Origin: Schistocephalus solidus
Taxonomy: Eukaryota > Platyhelminthes > Cestoda > Diphyllobothriidea > Diphyllobothriidae
Assembly: GCA_017591395.1 (NCBI GenBank)
Contig: WEDG01000352.1
Span: forward strand, 1 to 64,000
DNA: 64,000 bases
Direction of reading: 5' to 3'
A model generated the notes under the pieces. That model saw only the letters and a list, made by a program, of their open reading frames with translations. It was not told the origin of the DNA and made no database searches. Positions 1 through 11,506 of the stretch are shown in pieces. Within the stretch, counting starts at the first letter, position 1; every line of letters begins with the position of its first letter. The position numbers and the translations under genes were made by a program.

Positions 1-255
1 GTAACTTTTCTGACACCTCTTGCTTCAAACTCTGAATATCGGTTGATCAAAAGGATCGCTAGGCCACGCTTTCACGGTCTGTATTCGTACTGAAAATCAA
101 AATCAAGTAAGCTTTTGCCCTTTTACTCTACGCCAGGTTTCTGTCCTGGCTGAGCTCACCTTGGGACACCTGCGTTACTATTTGACAGATGTATCGCCCC
201 AGTCAAACTCCCCGCCTGACAGTCTTCAGATCGGGTCGCACGTCGCCAAACCTGC
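1..255 (-). rRNA. 28S (LSU) rRNA fragment, probably a pseudogene
   Basis: The minus strand carries a stretch of eukaryotic large-subunit rRNA. Recognisable conserved blocks include the complement of CGGTCTGTATTCGTACTGAA (75-94), CACCTTGGGACACCTGCGTT (158-177) and CGCCCCAGTCAAACTCC (195-211). The last block contains the domain V P-loop region of the peptidyl transferase centre. Similarity runs off the left edge, so the 3' side of the rRNA continues outside the window, and it fades after about 255. Two bases in otherwise near-invariant blocks look substituted (about 179 and 194), the second next to the P-loop, which suggests a dispersed fragment and not a working rDNA unit. The hairpin at 133-149 keeps a perfect stem. 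No 18S, 5.8S or spacer follows. Identification rests on recalled conserved LSU sequence. Confidence 0.85.
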
Positions 256-3200
256 CTGATAGCACCAAGACCGGACACATGCGCCCACCGTCTACCAGCC
301 ATGGACTGCCACCTTGCGGCAACAGCCTACAGGCAGTAGAGGGATAACACACACACCACTAGCCCTGGCCAGACAGTTGCGACCAAGACGCCGGCACGCC
401 AACCACACACGGGGGGAGACCAACGCACTAACGTGTGCTTAATGTCAACATGGAAAATAATTGACAGTTCCCGCTTCACTGAATAAGTAAAGAAACAATG
501 ATGGGATTAGTTGAAGCTATAAATTGGAACTGTATTTGGGGCTTGGTCCTGGGAGGATCCTTTGGTAGGGATTGGCTGTCCTGGGGAGAAACTTCGGGAG
601 GTCCGTGGAGAAGGAGAGGCGATGGCTGGAGAAGCGTCAGAGAGTGGTCTCCGGTCCAAAGTGATGAGCCTCAATTCTCCTCGGTATTTATGTCATGTTC
701 TCCAGACGATTTGATAGGTTTACATAGAATAGACCAATGGGTATGCGTAAATCACACGAAAACAACCAATAGGGTTAAGAGTTAATATTTTATAGACTTC
801 CGGGCTGGCGCTAGTAATCTGGGCTACTGGAGTAATCTGCTAGTAATTTGGGCTATTAGAGAAAATCGAAAAACTTTGATTCCATCTTTACAATCCTCAT
901 GATGGCGTATGCTCCCGTAAACCTATTTTGCCTGTTTAGGGTCCGTCGCTGGATTTTTGAACTGGCTTGCAAACTCGAAACCCTTTTATATTAACATTAT
1001 TTCACTTCGCAATTGGCTACGCTTTGTTTCGTACCCCCATTGAGTTCAAATTAACATAATCGTCTCTTCCACCCACATTAATATCGACAATCGATCGTTA
1101 CCACCTTTTGTTATTTTATCCTATTATCACATGAATGTCTTAATGTTGCATCTTTTAATACATTGTATGTGAATTTGCCTGTAGGAATAATTTTTCCGCG
1201 GTGTAAAGATGTATAGGGCGAACTCGATTTCGTTCGTTATTGCATTGCACTAAGACTGGCTACTTATGCCCCACACCAAGATGTGGACACAGCAAAACAA
1301 TATATCGTCTTTTAACGTGGCCTGCCCTTAGCCTCAGCAGGGTCGAGTGGCAACATATTGGGAGCCAGTTATAATTTCGTCGGCTAAAGCGTCTAGTTTT
1401 GAAAGCCCGTCAGGGACGTCGTCCACAGCTATTTTTGTTTCGTACTATGGGGCCTTATGCGTTTTATGCTTTGCTATACTTGTATGCTTTAGTGAATTAA
1501 CACGGTCCCTCCCTCAGAACCACGTCTAATAAAGTATACTCGTTATCACCGGTGGTTCTGAATTGTAAAAAACGATAGGACCTTTAATTAGTTAATCTAG
1601 TAATCAGCCATATGCAGCCCATCACAGATAGCTGAAGATGCAATTCGTCGGGTTTACACAATTTATTATGTAAACAAATGAGAGCTATCAGTTTGCAGCC
1701 AGTGGTAAACATGCGCTCACTCACTTTCTGCTCATCCTGGCCATATTCTACCATCAAGATGTTTTCCGAAACATCTGACATATTTTGAATTCTTACAGTG
1801 AGATGCCAAGACTATCAGTAGGTTACCTGCGACGACAGTATTTATTCTCTGCTATTCTTTTTGGTGGATTTCTGGCGATCGCAGAAAGTGCACCAGACTA
1901 TTTACACAGACTGAGGCACATATTGTGCTTTAACTCCGCGTGAGCACGCGATTGGTTCTGTATATTCCCTTCACCGTGGTCATCTTAGATAATAACACGG
2001 GATTCGCAGCCTGGTGCCCCATAGGCTTTCGTGTGAACAGTTTTCCGGATGTAAGACCGTATTATCTGAAATTACTTTCGGTATGCTGCATTACAGATTT
2101 GTATGGATATATTATGCGTTCTAATACCCGTCTTGACAACGTATATCACAATTCTGCAATCTTATGTTTGCGTTTAGTACAATTGCCCCACCCCGAAGCC
2201 TTTGAAAGCAAGAAATACACTGACAAAAATGTTTTTCTCTGGATAAATACGTTTACTGATTGTTGGCTTCTTCGCACCCTTTTCAGCAGATCCGTCAATA
2301 ATTCATCAGTGGCACAGACCATTAATTCCTTAATTTTCGTGCAATCTGTGCAATGTTCGCAATCTTTTCATCACGAAGCACATGACTGGTTATCAGTTAA
2401 CACTATGTGATACAAGGCAAAGACTTGCCGGTTCGTATAGTGGATGTCAAAGATCACCACAATCTTTGCATACAGGGCGAACGCAACTTTCAGAGCCGAT
2501 GTTGTAAAGGATATTGCCTTCAGCTCCCAATCCTCGTACAGGAGTTCTGTGCAACAGCAATCCGTCACCCGTAGGACGACTTCTGTTATTTCCAACACTG
2601 GGGATCCGGACGTGAAATTCGCCTGTGCACATTGGCAAGGTTCTTCGTATAGTACCTAATCTACTTTGTAGTGTTCGTAACTTAGGCCTTCTTTTCATGC
2701 AGGCTTGATATGAGCAGTCATGGTTTGAAGATTCCCCTCATTACCTTAAAAGCAGCAGAATTTATAATAAACATACCAGAATCCAATTACAGGTGTGGTT
2801 ATGCTACAAAGTGAATTGCCCTCAAACCCAGTTTATCACTAAAATATACTGCGATAAAAGTGGCTTGAAAACCCGACTTCATTTACGTGACACGTTTTTA
2901 TTTTATTGGAAAACGATTTATTAATTTTCCCATTTGAACTGGCTCCTCCCTATCTCTCTCCCAGTAGTTAAAAACGAAGTTGGTGGCGGTCTGGTGCTTC
3001 AAGACACCGTGAACGTTTTGTAGGGATAAAATATCCGCAGCGGTTAAAATGCTTTTACTTGCTTCTTTATATTCCTACCTTTTCCAGCAAATCTGCGTAA
3101 CTGTCGCCTGTGTCCTCTTAAATTATCGAATTTAACCAAATTCTCAAAACATGTGTCTGCTGTTGTGCTGTTAGGGACTGGTCTTCCAACTATCTTCTTG

Positions 3201-6200
3201 CTGACGTCGGAATCAACGTTATAAAGTCCTGGACACCATTATACTTTAGCATATTTACCGCGCTAACTTACTTGGTCAACATAGAATAATGACTGTGTTC
3301 CATTTGAAAGGACGCTACTGTGACTGCCCATTTTGTTTTACCTTCCTAAAAACATATCGCACCTAACACAATTATCAGTGCAAATCTTCTGTGCTTATTG
3401 ATGTCTGGCTTCATTAGAGTTATGATGTACACACATTTCTGACTGACAGATGACATGCTGAGATCTTACTGGTTACCGGTGGATACTGGTCACCAAAAAA
3501 TGTACTTGCATTAATCTTGTCTGATGAAACCTCCCTTGTGTTTTCAGAGCATCGGATCACTGAAAGTTTCACCTGTACAACAGTTCGCTGAACAGGAAGC
3601 GCTCTTCATCGCAATAAACCTGGTATTCAAAAACTGCGGTGCACAACTTTATGTACCACAATATTCAGCAGTCGGAAGATTATAAACCGCAGATTTTTGG
3701 ACCGCCAACATTTGACCGAAACTATTAACTATAATTATGGATTTGCCTAGTCCGCGCTTGGTGAGTCTTGCCGTCTTGTTTACCAGTTTGTCGTCATAGT
3801 GTTGAATGCCGCTTTTTGTCTATTAAATACCTTTTTTAGGCTATTTAACGTTACACATAGGTCCCCACACATCTCTCCAAAAATTGAGTGCGTCAGGAGT
3901 AGAACAGCTTTTCAGTGCTCGTTTTTAACCGCAAAACACTCCAAGGAAGACTATAAATCGCAATTTTTAGCGAAATGTGCGAAAGTCCATGCTGTTTTTT
4001 TGAAATTCGCAGATGAAAACGGCTTTGCGTAAGCGTTTTCGAGTGAAGTGGTCTAAGATGAAAGGGTGTGGCTTTACTTGCGCGTCCTTAGTCGTTGGCT
4101 GGTATGGGTGAAAGAGAGTCGATCGGATGCTTAAAAGGGGCCATCGCACAGCGACGCTGATGGCAGCGTATTCGCTCCACTCCCTGTAGCTAGGTATTGT
4201 CCGATTGGTTGCATACTGTACTCATCCGTGACCTTTAGGAATTAATTCAGGTGACCAGTTCGAACGTTCGCCTTCCGTTTAACGGAGTGTCACCGTTGAA
4301 GGCTTCATTTCAGTATACACTTCTACTCAACCAACTCTACCGGGAACGAGACCGTCCTGATTTTTTTTCTTTTCCACGTGTCTTTTGTCGAACAAGAAAT
4401 GATTTTTTTAGGATATGCACGGAGACCCTTGCGCCGACTTCGATGGGAGTCACGACATTCCATATTATTTTATTCTCCAAAGAAAGGTCGTAGAACGAAG
4501 TGTTGCTTAGTGTACGCACTTTGGAAAGCGGATCCATACTACATTGGGCTTAGTGCGGAGGACATCACCACTGAACAAGATGCATTCACCGTGGTGAGGC
4601 ATAAGCATCTTACACTGAACAAAATTTTAGGCAAATTGCTTTCTTTGGATAGGCCGTCGGCACTGCTATGACCTAGTAGACCTATCACCGTAGGAACGCG
4701 CGTGATTATGCCTGAACGGTTTTTGCCCGGCGGAGCGGCTGAATTACAGCAATAAGTGTGACTTCATTTTTCAGTTATGGACGAGATGCAGTCCTAAAGT
4801 GAGGATGTAACCTATCAAAAACCTCGGACGTCACCACCAGAGGTAGCAGTGGGTTTTATAAAAATTTATTGCCTTTTTTTGGTAAATGCTAGATGATCTG
4901 CGCATATTTAATCATTGCAAGTCATCAAGAGTCGCCAGATGCCTGTGTTTATGTAAATTTATGAGGGAATCTGCAAACAATATCTGTGCAACATTACGAA
5001 ACGTTTGAACCTCCTTTTTTTCTCAGACATTTGAACATGTTCTTGTGCGCCCTGGAGGCGTAGTCTCGAGGAGTAAAAAATTACTGATACGTTTATTTTT
5101 ACGGGCTAAACTATGCCGTCCAGTTGATGTTGGCTGGATAAGCGTAGGTTTGGAAAATCTTTTGGCATAAAGATTTGACAAACATGGTTTAAAAGATGGC
5201 GAAATGTTAATTATTTTGGATTCGGACGCCCTTAATTCGCACTCATTCAGATCGAATAGGGACCACAGCTAACACCCTACGCAAGGCTCTGCCAATTTTT
5301 CCTCCAATCTTCTGTCTGCAATCGGACAGTTACCGTGAATGTTTTTTTGGCCGCGAAGATAATGCAATCTATCGAACAATTCTTGAAAATTCCGTGGGTT
5401 GCAAGGTTAATGATAACTAAATTGCAAGGAAAAAATGTATTTTGCAAACGCGAACACTCGTACCTTAAACTAAAGTTGTTAGAAAGCAAAGTTTCTATTC
5501 AAAGCAAACGTCTATGGAAAAAATTCAACTTTGACATTTTGCAATCGAATTCGTCAGATCCGTGATGACAATACTGCACGGCATCGTGCGCTAACTGATG
5601 CAATTCATACATACCAGGGAATTATGTGAATTTAATACCGCAGTCTCATGTTGCAGCTATCAACGCGGTTAGTTAATATACGGCTTGGTGTACAATTAAA
5701 TAAATTAACCTCACATTAAACAAGATAGCCTATAGTTCCATCACGTCCCTTGTCACCCGGTAAATGTTTGCTTTTTATGGCTACCGATAGTTAAGAGACT
5801 GTCAGTTCTTGACTGTGTACACCGCTGGTAGGGAGGGGGAAGATGATAGCGCTTAAAATAGCAAACTTGTTTTCTATGGATTGCTAGCATGAACGAAAAG
5901 AAACCTTGCCTGTCACTGCAGTCTATACCGACATCTCCAAATCTTGTCGTTTGAATCTACGATAGCTTTTTAACCAACTCCGCCTCTGTGGGCAAAGCGT
6001 CCACGATGTTTTTTCCTATGCATTTTCTGCTTGACCACGCTGATTTGGTAGTTTGCGGCCGCATATCATGAATTTTGATGTTAACCCTTCTGTATCTGTC
6101 TAAACCTACAGACCCAGTGTCAACGTCTTTTGGGAGATCCAGTCTCACTGAGGACTTTCAATCGCGCTGTAGCGGAAGTAATTATTTTATCGAAAAAAAC

Positions 6201-6878
6201 ATGAAGGATTTATAGCATGGAATCTGCCGCAAGATCGTTACTGCAACGCATGTGCTGTCGAGCGAATATAAAGTTAGAAATCATTAGACACATTAGACCG
6301 TTGTATATTCATGATATTAATGTACACTAGGTAGGTTGGACAACCAACGTAGGCAATCAACAGTGTGAACGTCATTATTTTCGTTCCACCTAGATCCTGT
6401 GTTACTTATGCACATTAACAAATATTTTTTAGGCTCACAAATATAACACTTTTATCCATGTTGGCAATTCGGATACATAGACTGGTCCGATAGCCAACCA
6501 CGACTGTGTTAGGTTATATATCGCTTCTAATTATGTCACCTCGAACCACTCCCTTAGGTCTACCCGTTTTCCGTCTGCTTTTCACTATATCAGCTATTTT
6601 CTGAGATACTACCCTAAGGATGCTAAACGCCACTACGTTTAGTTTGATGCTTTCGGAATTTTTCAAAATTACCGAGAAAATTCTGGTATTAAGACTCGCT
6701 ATTCCAGACAGGTACGAATCGTATGCGGTTAACACTTGTCCTCGCCGATAACTGTGCGCTTCTCGTCGCCATACTTTGCGCCCTACATTTATTCATTTAG
6801 TGTGATTAATCTGTGATATTATTGCCATTTGCTTTTATCGACTATTTCACTTTAACTGTTATGTTTTTATTTACACAG
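256..6878. other. Long stretch with no gene recognised
   Basis: About 6.6 kb in which I recognise no protein family, RNA gene or transposon. Open frames here are short, and the longest (1940-2410, +) begins with GTG and has no recognisable domain. Sequence just past the 28S similarity (256-420) is GC-rich and could be an rRNA expansion segment or unrelated flank. The missing first exon of the RWDD4-like gene probably lies somewhere in the right part of this interval, but no ATG exon with a convincing donor could be picked. Confidence 0.5.
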
Positions 6879-7476
6879 GAAGAGCGAACTGTCCTAGAGT
6901 CAATATATACCCCAGAAGAACTCTCCATCAGCTCCGACTACACCGTCACGTTTCACGTTGGTTACCCCCTGTATACATTACGACTGTGGTTAGTTAAATG
7001 ATCCTGGTTCATCCGAATCGTTTGTTGTGCACATTACTTGGCCAAAAGGGTACCCCTTTGAGACCCCATCAATTGATCTTGACGCGTTCTGCAACCGGCA
7101 CCTTCCCCAAACTCTTAAGGAAAAGATAATTAACGACCTTAATGATTTAGCCAAACTCAACACAGGCGAACCATTGACGTTTACATTAATCGAACACCTT
7201 CGTGAAAACGCCGCAAGCTACTTTGAAGAAATAAAGGAAGCAAGGTCTGCTCAATGTGTCAAAAGTAATGCGGAAACGGTAAGTGACTTTATACCGGTTT
7301 TAGCAAAATTTCAGACTAAAGAGAAACCAGTGAAGGGTCCAGCCCTGACGAAATCTCAGAAACGAAGACAACTTAATCGTCTTGACGCATCTGGGAACCT
7401 TCCACGAGGCTGGAACTGGGTCGACATTGTCAAACATCTCCGTCAGACTGGCTCACAAGAGGTGGAAAATATGTGA
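6879..7476 (+). CDS. RWDD4: RWD domain-containing protein 4 (RWDD4), last two exons
   Basis: Two exons are visible: 6879-6956 and 6994-7476, with TGA at 7474-7476. The first follows a good acceptor (TTTTTATTTACACAG). The second is reached by a 37-base GT-AG intron, 6957-6993, that keeps frame (phase 0). Together they encode 186 residues, close to vertebrate RWDD4 (about 188), but the short N-terminus up to the first acidic residues is on an exon I cannot find. The RWD fold occupies the first 115 residues, with the EERTVLESIY helix start and the YPFETPSIDL strand and proline turn typical of RWD domains. A basic KSQKRR stretch follows. The C-terminus has LPRGWNWVDIVKHL, which is nearly invariant in RWDD4 and decides the assignment against other RWD proteins. 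RWD domains generally mediate protein-protein contacts; the molecular role of RWDD4 is poorly defined. No LINE lies inside the visible part. Confidence 0.9.
6957..6993 (+). other. 37-base micro-intron in the RWDD4-like gene
   Basis: GTTGGT...GTTAG. Only this choice of borders rejoins the RWD frame. Using the GT three bases or more downstream (6961) brings in a stop within a few codons. Its size matches the micro-introns of the flippase gene at the other end of the window. Confidence 0.8.
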
Positions 7477-10336
7477 CGTATGACCTTTTATCAAAATGAC
7501 CTATAGTCCGAGTTTCGTTCAAAAAATGTCGTGTTTCCACATGGTTTTACCTTTTCTGGCGTCATTTTGATTTGGGGAAACGTGTTAACGTTGTAAACAA
7601 CGCTCATATTATAATCATATATTAACCAGTATTTCTCGGGTCCGCATATAATTTTGATGAACTGTTGCTGTCCTGTTCCATATAGAACTGATATTGGGAA
7701 ATAACTTATTCCGTTTTCCTTTATTGTCAGTGTAGGAGGAAGCCAATTTTGGTAAGAGTTGGGCGGGCAAGCGAGCTGAAGCTATTTTAACTTTTCGTAC
7801 CATTGCAGTACGCAAACCCGGAGGGGACTTTTAATGCGACCTTTTTGGTTTCAATGGAATCGAACTATTCACGTCCAAGATCACCGTACACAATACCTTG
7901 AGGAGTGCTAATTGGGACCATATTCCGATTGTTGGTGGTATCTTTATAGCGGCGCTCACTGCTTTCTCTCGTTTGTTTGGAGAACGGATTACAGAATGAG
8001 CATAAACCGAGCCTGAGCAAAAGAAAGTAACCGAACCCAACAGTAAATAATTTGGCTGCCTATGTAACAGGCAGGAATTAAAATGGAGACACGGTGCTGT
8101 CGAAGCTAAGAGGGACTGTCCGATTTTCTATCATCAATATAAAATCAAAAAAGAGTTTGGTTGCTCTCGTCTGTCTGTATCAAAGCAGTTGCCGAGCTAG
8201 AAGGGGACTAAAATTTCTATCGCAACGTGAAGCGCATATTACACACAAACCCTCTATATGGGAAACTGGCCAGTCTTATAGAGATGAAGGACACCGGCAT
8301 TGGAAGCATCTGATCTTCATAAGCACGACGTTAGTACACGAGCGGTACTGTGTTTTCCACCTGCTTTATTTTCAGAAAATCACCTCACAAAGTCGAAGGC
8401 GTTGACATAGCTCCGCAAAGGAACTGGGCTGTGGGATCACTTGTTGATTTATGGATTTACCAAGCGTGGGGGTAAAGTTTTTCGCCTATTAGGTCTCTCA
8501 GGTGCCCCAAATCTAATCATGATCCGCGACTAAGCAAATTGATCAGAGGCTTGGAAGCCGTGCTCCGCAGTCACAAATTAGACTTTTTTTGATGTAGCAA
8601 TTTGAAGAAATTTACTAGGGCGTGATCGTTGCAACTAATTACCAGCTGCATGTTACCTCACTCCAGTTCTGCGCTTTGTACCCTCCTCAGCGGACATGAC
8701 TCTGTGTATGCTTTCGTAGGGCTGGATTGGCTGAGTTTACTAGTCTCCGTAGCAGCGTGTGTTGTGGAAACGGTCTTAATGGGCTCGAATGTCGTCGCGC
8801 GACCCCATTTGACCACCAATCCCTGCGCTACCATCGCCAACAGTGGTCAGTTTTGATTTATCTTCAGTTAAAAAGAATTTTCGTTAATAAAGTATAGCCC
8901 CCAAGGGCCTTTTAGGTGCTAGACTAGACAGCTTAGAATTAAGTATATTTTTAGCACTTTAAATGAAATGCGTGCCCTGAGACCATCAAATCTGCCAACA
9001 AGCAGCGTAGCTTGGTCATACACAACCATCTCGAACGACGACTTGCATTGTGTGTTCTAGGAAGTGGGATCGGGACGATTACTTGTGCTTGAATAAGTTT
9101 ACTGCGAGGCAGACTGGCGCAGCATCTGCCACACTCACTTCTCACTCATCCACCTGGTTCCGATAAAGACAATGTCAATTCGGGCATAGGCGCAATGGCT
9201 GACAAAGTTAAACAGGCCGCCTACGTGTTCCATTAACGACCTGCTTCACAAAACATGTACCAGGCCTTCACGGGAGCAGCTGAAAGAATAAGCGCGTGGG
9301 AGCGCCATAGAGTACATCAAGAAGGGCCAGTGCAGCTTGAAAATAAATGATATATTTCGTCAGTCGGAAACCTTCAACGCCGCATCAAACGCGTTAAAAG
9401 CATTACATCGTGAAACACGCTGAGTTGCCATACGAATGCTTTACCTGATACCAGCTTCACTCTCACGCCTCGGGCCACTGCCCTGAGTCTTTCATTCATT
9501 TATTGCCGGTATTAGGCGCAGTGGTCAACGCGGCGTGAGGTCTACGTGTAGGAGTGCTACAAAACCACATATATGGCAGTAGTCATGGTCTCACGCGTAC
9601 TGTGGAGCCCGATCAATGTCTGCCAAGAGTTAATAGGACCCCCACCTAGGTACTGCGCGGCCCATTCTGGGGACCTAGGTCCTACACAGGATTGAGAGAC
9701 ATGCTACAATGCCGCCTTCCTAGAGTGGCTTTTGCTACATTTCGCTTCATTTGAGCCCCAAAAACCCACAGTAAAAATCAACTTGACACATAAGTGACGC
9801 GGATTGATAGGCCATTGCTAGTCTTTGCGCAAAAGCCGATCTTCGGTCGTTAAGATTTTATTTTGCTGCCGAGTGCAGTGGTGGTCCTTCACGCTTGTTA
9901 TGCACCAATTACCGACACCCTGCTTATCTAGTACGAGTTACGTTGGGATAAATTTAATACGATCGTACAGCTCAGTTTATTTACTTTCGGAAGAAGTGGG
10001 TTTGTTGACATTCGTTTTGGATAAGCCACTATATTTGACATTATTTTTAACATTTTAGGGACGTTCGCATCGTAAGATTGGCTTGTGTCGACTTTGATGC
10101 ATTTCTTAAAAGGCAACACCTGTCACGATGATCTATCGGAAGAGTTGGGTAACACGCGACTCTCTGGGTGTTTGATTCTGATCTAACATAGCGCGTGTAA
10201 ATTCCGAGGCCAGCAACATGCATCTTTAAATAGTTAAGACGACTGAATTGAATTACAATTATGTATTCATAAGATGTTCTAGAAAACATATCCTCCTGTC
10301 AAAAGGTCAAATTGGTGGAGATCTTTCTATTTAACC
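7477..10336. other. Intergenic stretch, nothing recognised
   Basis: No family-level similarity seen on either strand. Small open frames (for example 8094-8405 and 8629-8856) have no domains, no convincing splice context and biased composition. The sequence from about 8940 to 9720 has a denser GC texture, resembling old repeat material, but I could not match it to any other copy in the window. Confidence 0.4.
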
Positions 10337-11489
10337 TTACGCCGTCGATGAGGTCAAACCCTTCAGAAGTTTGGACTGCAGTTTTTGTGTCTTCAAAGAG
10401 ACCAAATAAGTCAGGAGTCGGAAAGCCTCCTTGAGTTTCGCATAGTTCTCCACGTCGCAGAGAGATGATTGGGAGTTGAGGAGATCTAAGACTTTCATAA
10501 GTTGCCCTGACAAGTCTCTTAGAACTTGCAGATCCCCAGTGAAGGAAGATGCGAACTAGCAAAAAATCAATAGAGAGCATTAGGATAGGAAAAATAATTG
10601 AAAATCTTCCTACACCGGTTGAGCACATGGATCTCTATTATACGGAGATCGAATAAAAAATTAATTGGGAAGGAACAGCAGGAGGACTGCTCCAAACCTT
10701 ATCATGTGCGATTTTGGCGAGCTTCGCGGCGCTGACCACTTCCTCCTCAGATGCGTAGACGAGACCACTAGCAGGCAACCTCTGTCTCGCAGGAAGGAGA
10801 TAAGCCTCATTTAATTTTCGCAGCAGCGCAATAAGTCCGGGTTGGTCTTCGGGTTCCGTGTTCTTTAGAATGCCTTCCAGCCTGCTCAATACTTTTATCT
10901 AGAAAGGAAGCAGTCGGATTGTTATCAATATCTGGGGCGGCACTGAAGTCTATAGGGATATGAAGCGCCTACCTGTGTGTCGATAGCGCGCTGCGCTATC
11001 AACCACTTGGACAACCACGCATCCGTCTGACGTTTGCGCGCGACCAATTGTTCAAGTGTCTCCACATCTGTCAACAACTGCGTCCGCTTGGACTGGGGGG
11101 GGGGGGGGTACCGTAAATAAATAATTTTAAAATCAGACAGCGTTTGCAACTAACGCTTTTGTCGTTAAATCTGAAAAAAGACGGTCTAGTTCCAAGCTTA
11201 CCTCTTCAGTCCGAACAGATTTGTCACGGGCTTTTACAGCGAATTTCGCAAGAGCCTGCCAGGCCCGGTACTCGTAGCTCGGCCCTTCAGGCAGCGCGCA
11301 TCCTTCGGCCGCAGACGTTAAACACGATCCAGCGTTAGAACTCTCACCCAGTAAATTTGGTACCGAGACGGATTTTCGAAGTCCACGCCGATGACGGGAA
11401 AATTCCAAGCTGACGCCGTAATCCATATGCGAGTCCGCGTCGTGGAATATCGCGGAAGCTACAGAATCCTGAAAAAGGTCAGTTGCCAT
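10337..11489 (-). CDS. Unidentified four-exon gene, helix-rich 275-aa protein
   Basis: Read on the minus strand, four exons join without breaking frame: 11489-11202, 11092-10973, 10898-10698 and 10555-10337 (TAA at 10339-10337). Introns are 109, 74 and 142 bases, all GT-AG and all phase 0. Coding length is 828 bases, 275 residues. Residues 1-96 are Ser/Gly-rich and include RKSVSVP, which fits a mode II 14-3-3 site on paper. Residues 97-275 are dominated by leucine heptads and charged residues (for example VETLEQLVARKRQ, LIALLRKLNEAYLL, LQVLRDLSGQLMKVLDLL), suggesting a coiled-coil or helical bundle. There is no signal peptide or membrane segment. The ATG at 11489 lies 17 bases downstream of a strong acceptor (CTCCTTGTCTCTCAG, exon side 11506). 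That could be a cis intron in the 5' UTR, a further coding exon (the frame stays open upstream), or a trans-splice site. The exon 3 donor (AAG|GTTTGG) is the weakest border. I do not recognise the family. A subunit of a cytoskeletal, kinetochore or trafficking complex would fit the composition, but nothing shows it. Confidence 0.7.
11095..11108 (-). repeat. Mononucleotide tract (G14 on +) serving as polypyrimidine tract
   Basis: Fourteen consecutive G on the plus strand, which is C14 directly abutting the AG acceptor of exon 2 in the minus-strand gene. It replaces the usual U-rich polypyrimidine tract and is prone to slippage, both in the genome and in sequencing. Confidence 0.9.
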
Positions 11490-11506
11490 AAAAGGGTCGG
11501 GGCGTT

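Noticed and set aside
1940..2410. 156-codon open frame on the plus strand
   Set aside because: Starts with GTG, has no domain or hydrophobic pattern, and lies in a region with no other coding sign.
6724..6805. First exon of the RWDD4-like gene starting ATGCGGTTAACA
   Set aside because: The frame gives a hydrophobic peptide ending in a stop, with no donor that would join the EERTVLESIY exon and no resemblance to the RWDD4 N-terminus.
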